In this document: one piece after another, positions 1 to 8,247 of the stretch
Numbering within the stretch: the stretch's first letter is position 1
Layout of the letters: the number at the start of each line of letters is the position of its first letter
IMG/VR virus record: IMGVR_UViG_3300044648_000098
Location: 1-64,000 of that record
DNA length: 64,000 nucleotides
Source of the DNA: a virus
Strand: one strand, 5' to 3'
Position numbers and translations under genes: made by a program
The notes under the pieces: generated by a model
Database searches by the model: none
The model's input: the letters and a program-made list of their open reading frames with translations, nothing else
Told to the model about the DNA's origin: nothing

Positions 1-890
1 CGAGCACACAGAGCCGGGTTCTCGGTCCACTGCGTCGCGCCGGTGCGCGGGTCGTACACCTTGGCGCCACGGACCACCGCGGTTACGCTCGGCACGCCGG
101 CCGGGAACACGTCCTGGCTATAGGTGAACTCGACCGCCACACATGCAATGCCGGCGAATCGATCGTCGTTCCCGGCTGTGTTGACCAAGCCAGGGAACCG
201 GCTCGCCAGGAAGCTGTTGCCAATGTCCTGCCCGGGATCGCCAAGGAACGTGCGGACCTTCGCGTGGCTCGTGCGGACCAGCACCTGGTAGACGAACTGC
301 ACCGAGTTGCCGCTGACGAAGCCGCCGGCCGAGGCGACCGTCCCGACGAGGGTCGCGGGGACCGGCGTCATGCCGTCATGGTTCTCGTACAGCATGACCA
401 TGACCTGGCCGACCGGCACCTCGCCCAGATCGACCGTTGCGACGCCATCCGGCCCCGCCTCGACGTGCACCCGGCGCGTCACGTTCGACTCGACCATGTA
501 GGGAGCCTCTTGCACCCACCCATCGGCGTCCAGCGTGCACGCGACGTCGTTCAGGTAGACCTGCTCGATCGCGTCCACCTCATGGCCGGCAATGCCCACG
601 ACGAGGGTGTAGAACTCGCTCTTCGCGCCATGGGTGGCTTTGAACAGCACACCGTCCACGTTGCGGGCTCGGCCATAGATGCGCGAGCGAGGTCCGTCAG
701 CCGTGATGGTCATCACGAGGCGGTCCTCGAGCGTCGCGTTGTAGGCGTCGCGCGCTTTGCGGGCGGCCTTCCGCCCTTGGTAGGACGAGACGACAGCCGC
801 CGCCGCCATCGCCACGATGGCAACGATGACGGCATTGGCGCCGATGTAGGCTCCGATGGCCTGGACAATGAGGGGGATTGCTTGGGGCAC
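1..890 (-). CDS. Tail tip / host-specificity protein J, N-terminal part (runs off the window)
   Basis: The reading frame starts with GTG at 890, 10 bases after the upstream gene, with AAGGCGA as a ribosome site, and stays open to the window edge (297 codons). The first 40 residues contain a hydrophobic, Ala/Val-rich segment. The rest resembles the N-terminal domain of lambda J-type central tail-tip proteins, which close the tail tube and bind the host receptor; the phrase GAKVYDPRTG near the edge is typical of that family. The remainder of the gene is very probably the open frame at 61526-64000 on the same strand, because that part looks like the C-terminal half of the same family and neither half has a partner. 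It follows the minor tail genes in the usual late order. Confidence 0.85.
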   Translation of the reverse strand, partial: MPQAIPLIVQAIGAYIGANAVIVAIVAMAAAAVVSSYQGRKAARKARDAYNATLEDRLVMTITADGPRSRIYGRARNVDGVLFKATHGAKSEFYTLVVGIAGHEVDAIEQVYLNDVACTLDADGWVQEAPYMVESNVTRRVHVEAGPDGVATVDLGEVPVGQVMVMLYENHDGMTPVPATLVGTVASAGGFVSGNSVQFVYQVLVRTSHAKVRTFLGDPGQDIGNSFLASRFPGLVNTAGNDDRFAGIACVAVEFTYSQDVFPAGVPSVTAVVRGAKVYDPRTGATQWTENPALCA

Positions 891-899
891 GATTCGCCT

Positions 900-1310
900 T
901 TACTTTTCGACTCGCCAGACGCGGAGAGCGCACTCGGGTGGGAAAGGGGTCAGACCGGCCTCGGCCGGCGCGTGCCAAGCAGCGCCGGTCCACACCGCGA
1001 AGCACTCGACTCCGGCGCTGCGCACGATCCCTACGTCGCCCGGCTGGGCCATGAGCGGCGGCACTTCAGGGCCGAGGTGCTCGATGGCGAGCGCCTCCAT
1101 GCCCCCTGCCCGCTTGAGCACCCGAGCCGCACCGATGGGGGTGCCGTAGGTGCCGCGCATGCCTGCGGCCGGATCCACGCCGGTGCATGCCTCGACGCAG
1201 TCAGCGGCGAACAGCACGCAGTCATGGGAGCCCCAGGTGAACGGGCGGTCCATGCGCTCCGCCAGGCAGGCAGCCAAGCGGCTCTGCCAATCACGAACTC
1301 GGAGGGCCAT
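900..1310 (-). CDS. DUF6950-like tail assembly protein
   Basis: 136-residue protein of a small phage family (DUF6950) that sits between minor tail genes and J, in the place of lambda K/I. The sequence has a WGSHDCVLFAADC motif near residue 30, resembling the Cys-containing block of NlpC/P60-type peptidases, so a role as a tail-associated peptidase or its degenerate relative is possible. The ATG at 1310 comes two bases after the TAG of the upstream gene, indicating translational coupling; an earlier in-frame start at 1343 would overlap that gene. The family match is recognised by eye and the enzymatic activity is inference. Confidence 0.7.
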   Translation of the reverse strand: MALRVRDWQSRLAACLAERMDRPFTWGSHDCVLFAADCVEACTGVDPAAGMRGTYGTPIGAARVLKRAGGMEALAIEHLGPEVPPLMAQPGDVGIVRSAGVECFAVWTGAAWHAPAEAGLTPFPPECALRVWRVEK

Positions 1311-1312
1311 AA

Positions 1313-1897
1313 CTACTGTCGGAAGAACACTGCGGCCGGCCACACGTCCTGGTGGTTGGCCTGGCTCACGACGAAACGCAGCGACGTGTCCCCGGGGAAG
1401 GCCCTTCGCTGGTCACCGTCGGTGTAGCGAAATGGCTTGGGTCGGCTGAACGTCGAACCGCGATGCTCGGCCGTCACTGAGACGGTGCAGGTCGACCCGC
1501 CGGAGTCGTCGCTCTGGTGCGAGATCGGCATCTGGTCCAGCGTGCCGGTCCAGACGAGAGGCGCATCCAGCACGGCATGCGTCACGATGTCCAGCACGGC
1601 GAGCCGCAGCGAGCACGCCTTGTTGCGGATCGGCTCGGCCAGCGCAATGGCGAGCACCTCGGTAGGGATGCCGCTCAGCATGAAGCGCAGGCCGCCGCCG
1701 TTCGCGCCGGGGCCATCGGTCACGCGCTCCACGCCGCCCAGGATGCCGGTCCCGATGTACGAGTTGCCACCATAGGTGATGTCCACACCGGAAGACGCAA
1801 ACCGCAGCGGCGCTGTGAGCTGCATCTCGAGCAGGAGCACAAGCGAGGCCGCCGGGTCATTCAAGGCCGCAAGCGCGGCCGGGGAAACGGTCCTCAT
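1313..1897 (-). CDS. Minor tail protein (DUF2163/DUF1833-like)
   Basis: 194 residues. The start ATG overlaps the stop of the upstream gene (ATGA). Sequence features (an N-terminal LLLEMQLTAPLRFASS segment, then an ITYGGNSYIGTG beta-rich stretch) resemble the phage minor tail proteins that sit between the tape measure and J in lambda-like tails, corresponding in position to lambda L/M. Probably part of the distal tail hub that connects tube and tip. No enzymatic motif is seen. The exact family is uncertain. Confidence 0.7.
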   Translation of the reverse strand: MRTVSPAALAALNDPAASLVLLLEMQLTAPLRFASSGVDITYGGNSYIGTGILGGVERVTDGPGANGGGLRFMLSGIPTEVLAIALAEPIRNKACSLRLAVLDIVTHAVLDAPLVWTGTLDQMPISHQSDDSGGSTCTVSVTAEHRGSTFSRPKPFRYTDGDQRRAFPGDTSLRFVVSQANHQDVWPAAVFFRQ

Positions 1898-2490
1898 GAC
1901 CAGTCCTCCTCGAAGTCGAGCGGAATGCCTTCCATGTAGCCAGGCATGTGCGTAGAAGCGTTGACCATCGAGCGGCAGACGAACGTGGTCTTCGGTCGAT
2001 CCCAGACCACCGCCGTGCCGGCCGCGATGACGCCGCGGATGCGGTTCACTAGCGGCACGACCAGCACGCCCGAGCCGTTCGCGGTGCAGTCCTGCGCCAC
2101 TTGCAAGAGGTGCCCGCCGCACCCGATGAAGTCCCCCATGTAGAGCGTGGCGCCCGCCGTGGTCAGCACGGACAGCGTCGCGTTGCCGCGCGCCGTCGTG
2201 GTCTGCACGGTCGGCGAGCCGCGCATGCTGCCGGTCGGGACAAGCCGCGTCGGATGACCGGCGCGCACCTTGTTGACCGCGCCGGCCATCAGGTTTGCGA
2301 AGGCGTCCATCTGGCCTGCCGCGTAGCTGATCTGCGGTGACAGCGTGCAGCTGAAGATCCACCGCTCGGCGACGTACTCGATGGCCTGCGTGCGGCCATT
2401 GAACGGGCTCTTGAACTGGGCTCCAGCTTTCTGAAGCCCCCACGAGGCAGCCACCGGCTTGAAGGAAGCCGGAAGATCGTACGTAGCCAT
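1894..2490 (-). CDS. Minor tail / distal tail protein
   Basis: 198 residues, beta-rich, beginning one base after the tape-measure stop codon and overlapping the next gene by ATGA. Its position immediately after the tape measure is where distal tail (Dit/M-like) proteins are encoded in siphophages. No domain was recognised; two short Gly/Ala-rich loops and scattered aromatic residues are compatible with a tail-hub structural protein. Function is inferred from position. Confidence 0.65.
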   Translation of the reverse strand: MATYDLPASFKPVAASWGLQKAGAQFKSPFNGRTQAIEYVAERWIFSCTLSPQISYAAGQMDAFANLMAGAVNKVRAGHPTRLVPTGSMRGSPTVQTTTARGNATLSVLTTAGATLYMGDFIGCGGHLLQVAQDCTANGSGVLVVPLVNRIRGVIAAGTAVVWDRPKTTFVCRSMVNASTHMPGYMEGIPLDFEEDWS

Positions 2491-2491
2491 G

Positions 2492-5077
2492 TCAGACCCC
2501 CACCTTGGCGAGCTTGCGGTCGGTGCGTGCCTCGGAGGCCTGCACTGCCATCTGGATAGCGGTCAGCACTTCGTTGCGAGACGGGCCCGCCGCGACGTTG
2601 ATGTGGTTGACCGTAGAGGGGCCGGAGGCCATCGGCGAGACGCTGCCGCCCTGGCCGCCCGTCATGAGGTACTGCTTGGATCCGACGTTCAGGAGCTCGG
2701 GGCCTCGCTCGTTCACCTGGTACATGGCGCCGGCTGAGACCGGGCCGCCGATTGCGCGACCACCGGAGACGCCCATGTCAGCGAGCAGAGCGGCGTCGCC
2801 GCCGGCCGCTCCGCCGTCGCCGGTACTGGCGCCGTTTCCGATCATCCTGAGAATCCCCGAGATGGCGGCCCGCGCCTGGATGCGGATCAGGTCGGCAATG
2901 ATCGAATTCGCCAGGTCCTTGAAGTTCATCTTCCCGGTCATCGCGAAGCTGACCAGCGCGTCCTCCATGGTCTTGAAACCCTTGGTGAACACGCCCTCCA
3001 TCTGCTCCGCGACGTTTGAGCTCTGGTCCAGGTAGTTCTGGATCGCCGTTGCAGCGCCGTTCGACCAGTCGGCCTCCTCCTGCGAGATGGCCTCGTAGTG
3101 TTCGGTCCACAGAGCAAGCTCCTTCGCCTGCGTGGTGGTGATGAGCGCCAGCCGCTCGCGCAGCTGCGCCTCGGTGATCTCATTGCGGCGACGCTCTCCC
3201 TGCGCCTCGTCGCGCTGACCTTGGTAGCGGTCCTCGATCTCGCTGCGCTGGCGGGCCAGTGCCTTGTCCCGGTCGCCCCGGCCGAACACCTCGCGTTCGC
3301 GCTGGAACTGCTTGGCGACCGTGTCGATGTAGGCCTGCGCGGCGATGCGCGCCTCGACGTAGCCCAGGGCCGTGCGCTTTGCTGCCGCCTCCTGCTCGAT
3401 CGACATCACCTTCGCAGACGTTGCTGCCTGCTTCTGGAGGATGTCGATGCGTGCCAGGTTGTCGGCGACCTTGTCATCGTCGTCGGCACCCTTCTGGCCG
3501 CGCCGTGCTCGCGCCGCGATCGTCTCGTTCTCGGCCTGAAGCGCCTTCACCTGCGCTGCCGTGTTGAGCTCCAGGAAGATCAGCTTCTCGGCGTAGTAGG
3601 CGCGCTCGTTGATGAGCCCCGCGCTGCGCGTCGCCTCCAGCACCCGCTCTGCGTCGGCGTAGCTGTTCGTGAGCATGTCCAGCTGCCGCTGGATCGGGCC
3701 AAGGTCGTTCTTGGCCGGGTCGACGATCGACGCCTTGTCGGCCTTCGTCTTCTTCAGGAACTTCTCGCGCAGGCGCTCCTCGTCGGCGGCCGTGAAGAGA
3801 TCGCCCTGGAGTTCCTTCTGCTTCTTGAGTTCGGCGGTGAACTTCTCCTCCGCCGTGGCGTAGTCCTTGAGGAACTCCTTGCGGGCGGCGAGAGCTTGCT
3901 GCTCGCGTGCGAGCGCTGCCGACACCGATGCGACGGTGCGCCCGCTGATGTCGCGCTGCCGGCCGCCGGACGGCGTCGCGCCTTCCTTCGCTGACACGTC
4001 GATGCCGCGAATGCGCTTGATCTCGGCCTCGTACTTCCGGGCCGCGTCGGTGAGTTCCTGGAACTCCCGCAACGTGTTCTTGGCGAAGATGCTGTCCGGC
4101 TGCGATGCGAGAACGGTCTGAGCGCGCTTCACCGCGCCGGCCATGCGGTCGAGCTCTTCGCGCGTGGCTTGGAGGCGAGCCGTGGCCCATCCCTCGCCCA
4201 GCGAGTCGAAGTAGCCCTGCAACAGGCCGCCGCTCTTCTGCACCCGGCTGTTGACGCCGTCGAGCCCGACCGACAACTGGCTGGCCCAGCCGGCCATCGC
4301 CGACGAGGTGCCGGTGAGCTTGTCCAGCGTGCCGATCAGCTGGATGATGGAGTTGCTGACCCGCGTAACCGACCCGCCGACCGTTGCCGGCATCTTCTCG
4401 AACTCGGCCGTCAGCGATGCGCCGGAAGCTTGAAGCGCCCGAAAGAGCTTCTCCGCCGTGATCTCGCCGGCAGTGCCGAGTTCGCGCAGTTTCCCCACCG
4501 GCACGCCCATGCCGTCGGCGATGGCTTGCGCCAGGCGCGGCGCCTGTCCAAGGATGGAGATCAGCTCGTCGCCGCGCAGGGCTCCCTCGCCGAACGCCTG
4601 TCCGAGCTGCATGAGTGCGGCTTGCGCGCTTGTCGCGCTCGTGCCGCTGATGACCAGCGCCTTGTTGATCGACTCGGTGACGCCGATGAGGTCGCGCTGG
4701 GAAACGCCAAGTGTCTCCGTCGAGCGAGCGAGTGCCGTGTAGAGGCCGGTCGTCTGCTCAAGGTCTGCCCGGGTGTTCTGTGAAACATCGAACAGCGCGC
4801 GCTGCACTTCTGCTAGCTGGCGCGAGCCTTTCGTCACAAGCGACAGCCGCGACGTCATGTTCGTGTAGGCGTCGGCCGTCTGGATCGCTTGCTTGGCAAG
4901 CGCCGCCACGGCGCCCACGCTGACGACAGCGCCCAAGCCCTTCACCGCGGAGGAAAGGTTGACGGCAGAGACTTGCGCCTCCCTCCCCTTCACCGCGAAC
5001 CCGTCCAGGTCCTTGCCCGCGCGCTTCACGGCGCTGCTGTCCACGCCGAGTACCAGCGTGGTCACATCTTGGGTCAT
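2492..5077 (-). CDS. Tail tape measure protein
   Basis: 861-residue protein that fixes tail length and is ejected ahead of the DNA. The N-terminal quarter (about residues 60-210) matches the tape_meas_nterm family, with repeated Ala/Leu heptads and the phrase LRGDELISILGQAPRLAQAI. The middle is long charged coiled coil. The C-terminal part (about 690-760) matches the lambda H C-terminal domain, with GKMNFKDLANSIIADL. The ATG at 5077 overlaps the stop of the frameshifted chaperone (ATGA), as in lambda T-H. An upstream extension is excluded because it would run through the chaperone coding region. It is the longest complete gene in the window, as usual for siphophages. Confidence 0.95.
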   Translation of the reverse strand: MTQDVTTLVLGVDSSAVKRAGKDLDGFAVKGREAQVSAVNLSSAVKGLGAVVSVGAVAALAKQAIQTADAYTNMTSRLSLVTKGSRQLAEVQRALFDVSQNTRADLEQTTGLYTALARSTETLGVSQRDLIGVTESINKALVISGTSATSAQAALMQLGQAFGEGALRGDELISILGQAPRLAQAIADGMGVPVGKLRELGTAGEITAEKLFRALQASGASLTAEFEKMPATVGGSVTRVSNSIIQLIGTLDKLTGTSSAMAGWASQLSVGLDGVNSRVQKSGGLLQGYFDSLGEGWATARLQATREELDRMAGAVKRAQTVLASQPDSIFAKNTLREFQELTDAARKYEAEIKRIRGIDVSAKEGATPSGGRQRDISGRTVASVSAALAREQQALAARKEFLKDYATAEEKFTAELKKQKELQGDLFTAADEERLREKFLKKTKADKASIVDPAKNDLGPIQRQLDMLTNSYADAERVLEATRSAGLINERAYYAEKLIFLELNTAAQVKALQAENETIAARARRGQKGADDDDKVADNLARIDILQKQAATSAKVMSIEQEAAAKRTALGYVEARIAAQAYIDTVAKQFQREREVFGRGDRDKALARQRSEIEDRYQGQRDEAQGERRRNEITEAQLRERLALITTTQAKELALWTEHYEAISQEEADWSNGAATAIQNYLDQSSNVAEQMEGVFTKGFKTMEDALVSFAMTGKMNFKDLANSIIADLIRIQARAAISGILRMIGNGASTGDGGAAGGDAALLADMGVSGGRAIGGPVSAGAMYQVNERGPELLNVGSKQYLMTGGQGGSVSPMASGPSTVNHINVAAGPSRNEVLTAIQMAVQASEARTDRKLAKVGV

Positions 5078-5711
5078 GTGGGTTTCCTCATCAGGGAGAG
5101 CGCTTCGCCCTCCATCACCCGAATGCAGGTGAGCACCTCGGCCCACTCGCTGCGGGCAATGCCCAACATGCGGAGAACCTCGGTCAGGGCCGTGTAGTCG
5201 AGCCCGTAGGGGCCCGCCGGGCCGACGCGCCACTGCGTCTGCATGGCTGCAAACACCGCCGTGGGCGTCACGTTGTCAGCCCACGGAACGATCGGGGGGC
5301 CGCTCGCCTCCTCCATCGTCAGACCCCAGAAGTCGCACTCCTCTTGCGTGGGTGCTTTCCTGGGGTCGTAGAAGTGGCGAGCGACCTCGATCAGTTTTTT
5401 CGCTTGGCTTCCGCGTAGGCGTTGAGGTAGCCGTCCAGCACCGACCTGGCCGCGAGCGGGTAGTTCTCGCAAAGCAGGACAACCGCCTCGCGCGAGAACT
5501 CCTGGTCGGGGCCGGACCACCCGACGAGGAGGTCCATCAGCAGGTCCTCGTCGGGCTTTTCGCCCTTGGCGAGTTCCTCGACGTAGGCCGCCAGTTCGGA
5601 GCGCGTGCGGTGCCGGAATTCGCAGACCACCGGCGCCGGCTCGCCTCCCGTGACCGGGATCAGCACGGTGTGCTTGAACGTCGGTCCCGGGGTGAGGGTC
5701 AGCGCGGCCAT
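5074..5711 (-). CDS. Frameshifted tail assembly chaperone GT-like (-1 frameshift product)
   Basis: Translation of the G-like gene that slips one base back at A AAA AAC (5400-5394) replaces the final KN* by KKLIEVARHF and continues for about 106 more residues, giving a protein of about 212 residues. The extension (PRKAPTQEECDFWGL ... YGLDYTALTEVLRMLG) resembles the DUF1799 family of gpT-type extensions that contact the tail tube protein. It has no start codon or ribosome site of its own. Its stop overlaps the tape-measure ATG. Lambda G/GT is the model; the slip itself is inferred from the sequence. Confidence 0.9.
5391..5711 (-). CDS. Tail assembly chaperone G-like
   Basis: 106-residue product that ends ...AKRKN followed by TGA. 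Its place between the major tail protein and the tape measure, and its Glu/Asp-rich helical character, mark it as the lambda gpG counterpart, which coats the tape measure during tail assembly. The last codons form the slippery heptamer A AAA AAC directly before the stop, so a fraction of ribosomes should continue in the -1 frame into a T-like extension (see 5074-5711). Confidence 0.9.
   Translation of the reverse strand: MAALTLTPGPTFKHTVLIPVTGGEPAPVVCEFRHRTRSELAAYVEELAKGEKPDEDLLMDLLVGWSGPDQEFSREAVVLLCENYPLAARSVLDGYLNAYAEAKRKN
5394..5400 (-). promoter_or_regulatory. Programmed -1 ribosomal frameshift site A AAA AAC
   Basis: The minus strand reads CGA AAA AAC TGA: an A AAA AAC heptamer of the X XXY YYZ class, in phase with the chaperone frame and one codon before its stop. 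The -1 frame remains open for about 106 codons up to the tape-measure start. Confidence 0.9.
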
Positions 5712-6361
5712 CAGGAGGCGTACCGCACAGGTTCGGCCAGCAGCGACAGGGTCAGCTCACAGGCCATGATCTCGTTCACCGTCAGCGTCGGCGTCTTGTT
5801 GAGCGAGATGTAGGCGTTGTAAAGCAGGATCGAGCCGCTCGGCAGCGTGATCCGCACGGCGCGCGGCAGGCGGTCATCGTTGGCCGTGGAGGCCAGGATG
5901 TAGCCGGGCAGCGTCGGATCGTCCGCGATGCTGAAGGTCAGGCCGGAGGGGCTCTTGCTGGTCGGGATCCGCTTCTGCGCGTCGGCCTCCAGGAACTGGT
6001 AGTCGACGAACTGCTGCTCGCCACCCGAGGACGAGGAAGACAGGATCTGCGACAGCTGGGTCCAGCCGGTGATGGCGCGGACCGTGCCGACGCCGCCACC
6101 CGACGGGTAGATGGTTGTCAGCGTGGTGTCGATGCCTTCGAGCGGGACCGAGTTGGTCGCCACGGTGCCGGCGCGCACGACCTTGTTGGTGAGGCGCGAC
6201 CAGCCGGAGGTCACTTCGATGAAGGAGCCAGAGGTCACGCCGTGCGAGGCCTCCAGGGTGGCGACGCCGGGGTTGGCGTTGGTGATGGCGGACATGGCCT
6301 TCGCAGTGGCATAGCCGGAAGCGATGGCGACGAGGGAGCCGTTGGGGACGGAAACGCTCAT
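5711..6361 (-). CDS. Major tail tube protein
   Basis: 216-residue beta-rich protein with the order and length of lambda V-like tube proteins, encoded just before the chaperones and after the tail terminator. It forms the stacked rings of the tail tube. Features seen include a Gly/Ser-rich loop (SSSSSGGEQQ near residue 110) and a C-terminal beta region. A strong GC hairpin lies 30 bases upstream of the ATG (6391-6413), separating this highly expressed gene from the one before. One base overlaps the G-like gene. Confidence 0.85.
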   Translation of the reverse strand: MSVSVPNGSLVAIASGYATAKAMSAITNANPGVATLEASHGVTSGSFIEVTSGWSRLTNKVVRAGTVATNSVPLEGIDTTLTTIYPSGGGVGTVRAITGWTQLSQILSSSSSGGEQQFVDYQFLEADAQKRIPTSKSPSGLTFSIADDPTLPGYILASTANDDRLPRAVRITLPSGSILLYNAYISLNKTPTLTVNEIMACELTLSLLAEPVRYAS

Positions 6362-6390
6362 TGGGAGGGCCTTTCGGGGTTTCGGAAACG

Positions 6391-6413
6391 AAAAAGCCGC
6401 CCGGAGGCGGCTT
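6391..6413 (-). terminator. Terminator-like hairpin before the tail tube gene
   Basis: On the minus strand AAGCCGCC-TCCG-GGCGGCTT followed by TTTCG: an 8-bp GC stem with a short T run. It lies only 30 bases before the tail tube start codon, leaving no room for a promoter behind it. It may be an attenuator or an mRNA-stabilising/processing hairpin rather than a simple terminator. Near-identical hairpins occur at 16920, 17834, 17872 and 60896. Confidence 0.7.
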
Positions 6414-6445
6414 GGTGGAGATGCCCCGGAGGGCGAGAGGTGGGA

Positions 6446-6862
6446 TCAGGTGAGGACGGTGTCGCACCGGTAGGTGCAGCTCACGGGGACGTAGTAGCTG
6501 TCCGCCTCGTTGCGGCCGGTGCCGGCGCTGAAGGGGGACGTGAGCACGACACGCGCGCCGCCTTGCACCAGGTGCGCGGTGAGCGGGAAGGCAGCGTCCA
6601 GGGAAGCGGCGATCGCCTCGGCCTTGGCCGCGCCGGTGTTCGGCGGCAGCACCAGGGACACCTGGCACACGCCGGTGCGGCCACGGTGGCGGCCGTCCAT
6701 GAACTGGTTTTCGGTGTCGGCCTTGAGGATCGTCACGCGGGCGTAGGGGATGGCCTGGGCTGTGGTGATGTTCTCGAAGACCAGCGGGAGGGGTGGCGAC
6801 TGGATGGCCGCCCATGCGTTGAGCCGCGTCTCGAAGGCGGCCCGGATCAGTGCGTCGCTCAT
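6446..6862 (-). CDS. Tail terminator-like protein (DUF4128)
   Basis: 138 residues. The N-terminal pattern (IRAAFETRLNAWAAI), the central QFMDGRHRGRTGVCQVSLVL and the C-terminal aromatic strand match the DUF4128 family, which is placed like lambda gpU and thought to cap the tail tube at the head-proximal end. It overlaps the upstream gp10-like gene by ATGA. Role is by family and position. Confidence 0.75.
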   Translation of the reverse strand: MSDALIRAAFETRLNAWAAIQSPPLPLVFENITTAQAIPYARVTILKADTENQFMDGRHRGRTGVCQVSLVLPPNTGAAKAEAIAASLDAAFPLTAHLVQGGARVVLTSPFSAGTGRNEADSYYVPVSCTYRCDTVLT

Positions 6863-7245
6863 GCTGTTGCCTTTCTCACGGCGCTGGCGAGTTCGGAGGC
6901 GGCCAGCTTGACCATCCCGTACGGCGCCTGTTTGCTCCAGCCGTTCTCGAGCTTGCCCGCATAAGCGAGCCCGTTCGATAGGTACACGATGCCGCCGACA
7001 GGCTGCTGCATGGCTTGGTTGGCCTGCTGCATGCCGCGTGTCTGCGACGCAAGCTGCGTCACCGTGATGTCGGGCGAGCCGTAGGAGATATTCCAGTTGG
7101 AACGGAAGCGTCCGGTGTCCACGGGCGAGCGGCGAACCACACTCACGAACAGCTGGAGGGTTACCGCACGCACGACCGTTTCGAGCTTGGCCGATGACTT
7201 GGCGGCCAGCCGGTCCAGCGGGATGGTCCAGCGGTTCTGGCTCAT
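6859..7245 (-). CDS. HK97 gp10-like tail completion protein
   Basis: 128 residues with the RRSPVDTGRFRSNW motif and the Gly/Ala-rich C-terminal half (YAGKLENGWSKQAP) characteristic of the HK97 gp10/lambda Z-type minor tail (tail completion) family. It works at the head-tail interface. It overlaps both neighbours by ATGA-type junctions inside the connector cassette. Confidence 0.8.
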   Translation of the reverse strand: MSQNRWTIPLDRLAAKSSAKLETVVRAVTLQLFVSVVRRSPVDTGRFRSNWNISYGSPDITVTQLASQTRGMQQANQAMQQPVGGIVYLSNGLAYAGKLENGWSKQAPYGMVKLAASELASAVRKATA

Positions 7246-7595
7246 CCGCGCACCTGGAGCTCGGTCATCACGTTCGTTCCGGCTGGCGAGAGCTGCTTCG
7301 CTGCAACCACGCGGAGCGCCTTGCCCATCCAGGTGAACACGTCGTCGGGCTTCGGCACGGCGCCGGCGGCCATGTAGACCCGCTTGTCGCCAGCCTGGAT
7401 CCGCGTGCCGTCGATCACCTCGTCGTCGTAGTCGATGACCACGCAGGTGACGGGCACGGTGACCTCGGACACTGGGGCCGTGCCGGTGGTGGGGTCGTAG
7501 GCGCCGGTCGTCACCATGGTGAGCCGCCCTTCCCCGCCCATCTCACGGAACACCTCGGCGACTTCGGTTGCGAGTTCTGCGTAGTCGAAGCTCAT
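7242..7595 (-). CDS. Head closure / head-tail connector protein
   Basis: 117-residue beta-rich protein between the adaptor gene and the gp10-like gene, where lambda FII/HK97 gp7-type head-closure (stopper) proteins are encoded. No diagnostic motif, but length, composition and position agree. Stop and start codons overlap with both neighbours, indicating one translation unit. Confidence 0.6.
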   Translation of the reverse strand: MSFDYAELATEVAEVFREMGGEGRLTMVTTGAYDPTTGTAPVSEVTVPVTCVVIDYDDEVIDGTRIQAGDKRVYMAAGAVPKPDDVFTWMGKALRVVAAKQLSPAGTNVMTELQVRG

Positions 7596-7735
7596 TGCGG
7601 GTCGTCCTCTTCGTCGAAGGTCATGGCATCGGGGTGCGGCACGTCGTCATGGACGACAAGCTGCGAGCCGTCATCAAGCTGCTGGGCCGGCAGCCACCGG
7701 CCGCACACGACACAGTGGTAGCCGAGCCCGCTCAC
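7592..7735 (-). CDS. Small Cys-containing protein in the connector cassette
   Basis: A 47-residue frame starting with GTG at 7735, overlapping the upstream stop (GTGA), and ending with TGA that overlaps the next start (ATGA). The perfect double overlap argues that it is translated. It has a CVVCGRW knuckle near residue 8 and an acidic C-terminus (DEEDDPQ), suggesting a single zinc-knuckle-like fold. Function unknown. Confidence 0.65.
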   Translation of the reverse strand: MSGLGYHCVVCGRWLPAQQLDDGSQLVVHDDVPHPDAMTFDEEDDPQ

Positions 7736-8238
7736 GACCGGACCACCATGGCCGAGTTGCCCGAGCCGCCCGCCTTCAGGAAGGGCCCGAGCAGGCTGTC
7801 CACCGCAGGGAACCGCCGGCCGGGCCGGCTACCCTCCGCGTACTTGATTTCGATCGGCCCCACCTTCACGCCGACCTTCTGCGGCCCGGCGTCCGGGTTG
7901 AGTTCGCCAGTGAGCACGCGCAGGGCGAGCTCAGCGCACGCTTCGGCCACCTCGAGCGGCACCGTGGTGCTCGGCAGGCTGTAGCCGTCCACGCACACGT
8001 CGTAGCGCGGCCAGTCCAGGCGCTGCGTCGAGGACACCCGCTGACCCTTCCAGGCCTGCCGGTAGACCCGGGTCATGTAGTCGGTCGCCTTGCGCAGCGC
8101 CCGCTCTTTGGCCTCCACGGTCGTGAGGTGCAGCCAGTCGACGTTGCCTCGCGCCGTGTGGTACGTGAGCGCATCCTGCACGCTCATGTAGCTGTCTGCC
8201 GCCGGCAAGCCGGCCCCGGTTTCGACGATCAGTGCCAT
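7732..8238 (-). CDS. Head-tail adaptor (annotated elsewhere as DnaT-like)
   Basis: 168 residues. The pattern ADSYMSVQDALTYHTARG ... ALRKATDYM belongs to the phage family often labelled 'DnaT-like ssDNA-binding protein', which in practice sits in the slot of the HK97 gp6-type adaptor that docks on the portal. Here it opens the connector block, supporting that structural role rather than DNA binding. Starts at the ATG at 8238, ten bases downstream of the preceding stop. Confidence 0.75.
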   Translation of the reverse strand: MALIVETGAGLPAADSYMSVQDALTYHTARGNVDWLHLTTVEAKERALRKATDYMTRVYRQAWKGQRVSSTQRLDWPRYDVCVDGYSLPSTTVPLEVAEACAELALRVLTGELNPDAGPQKVGVKVGPIEIKYAEGSRPGRRFPAVDSLLGPFLKAGGSGNSAMVVRS

Positions 8239-8247
8239 GGCGATCCT

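Noticed and set aside
264-1427. Long plus-strand frame with 387 codons
   Set aside because: It lies opposite the J-like and DUF6950 genes, has Arg/His/Ala-rich composition typical of antisense frames in GC-rich DNA and no ribosome site.
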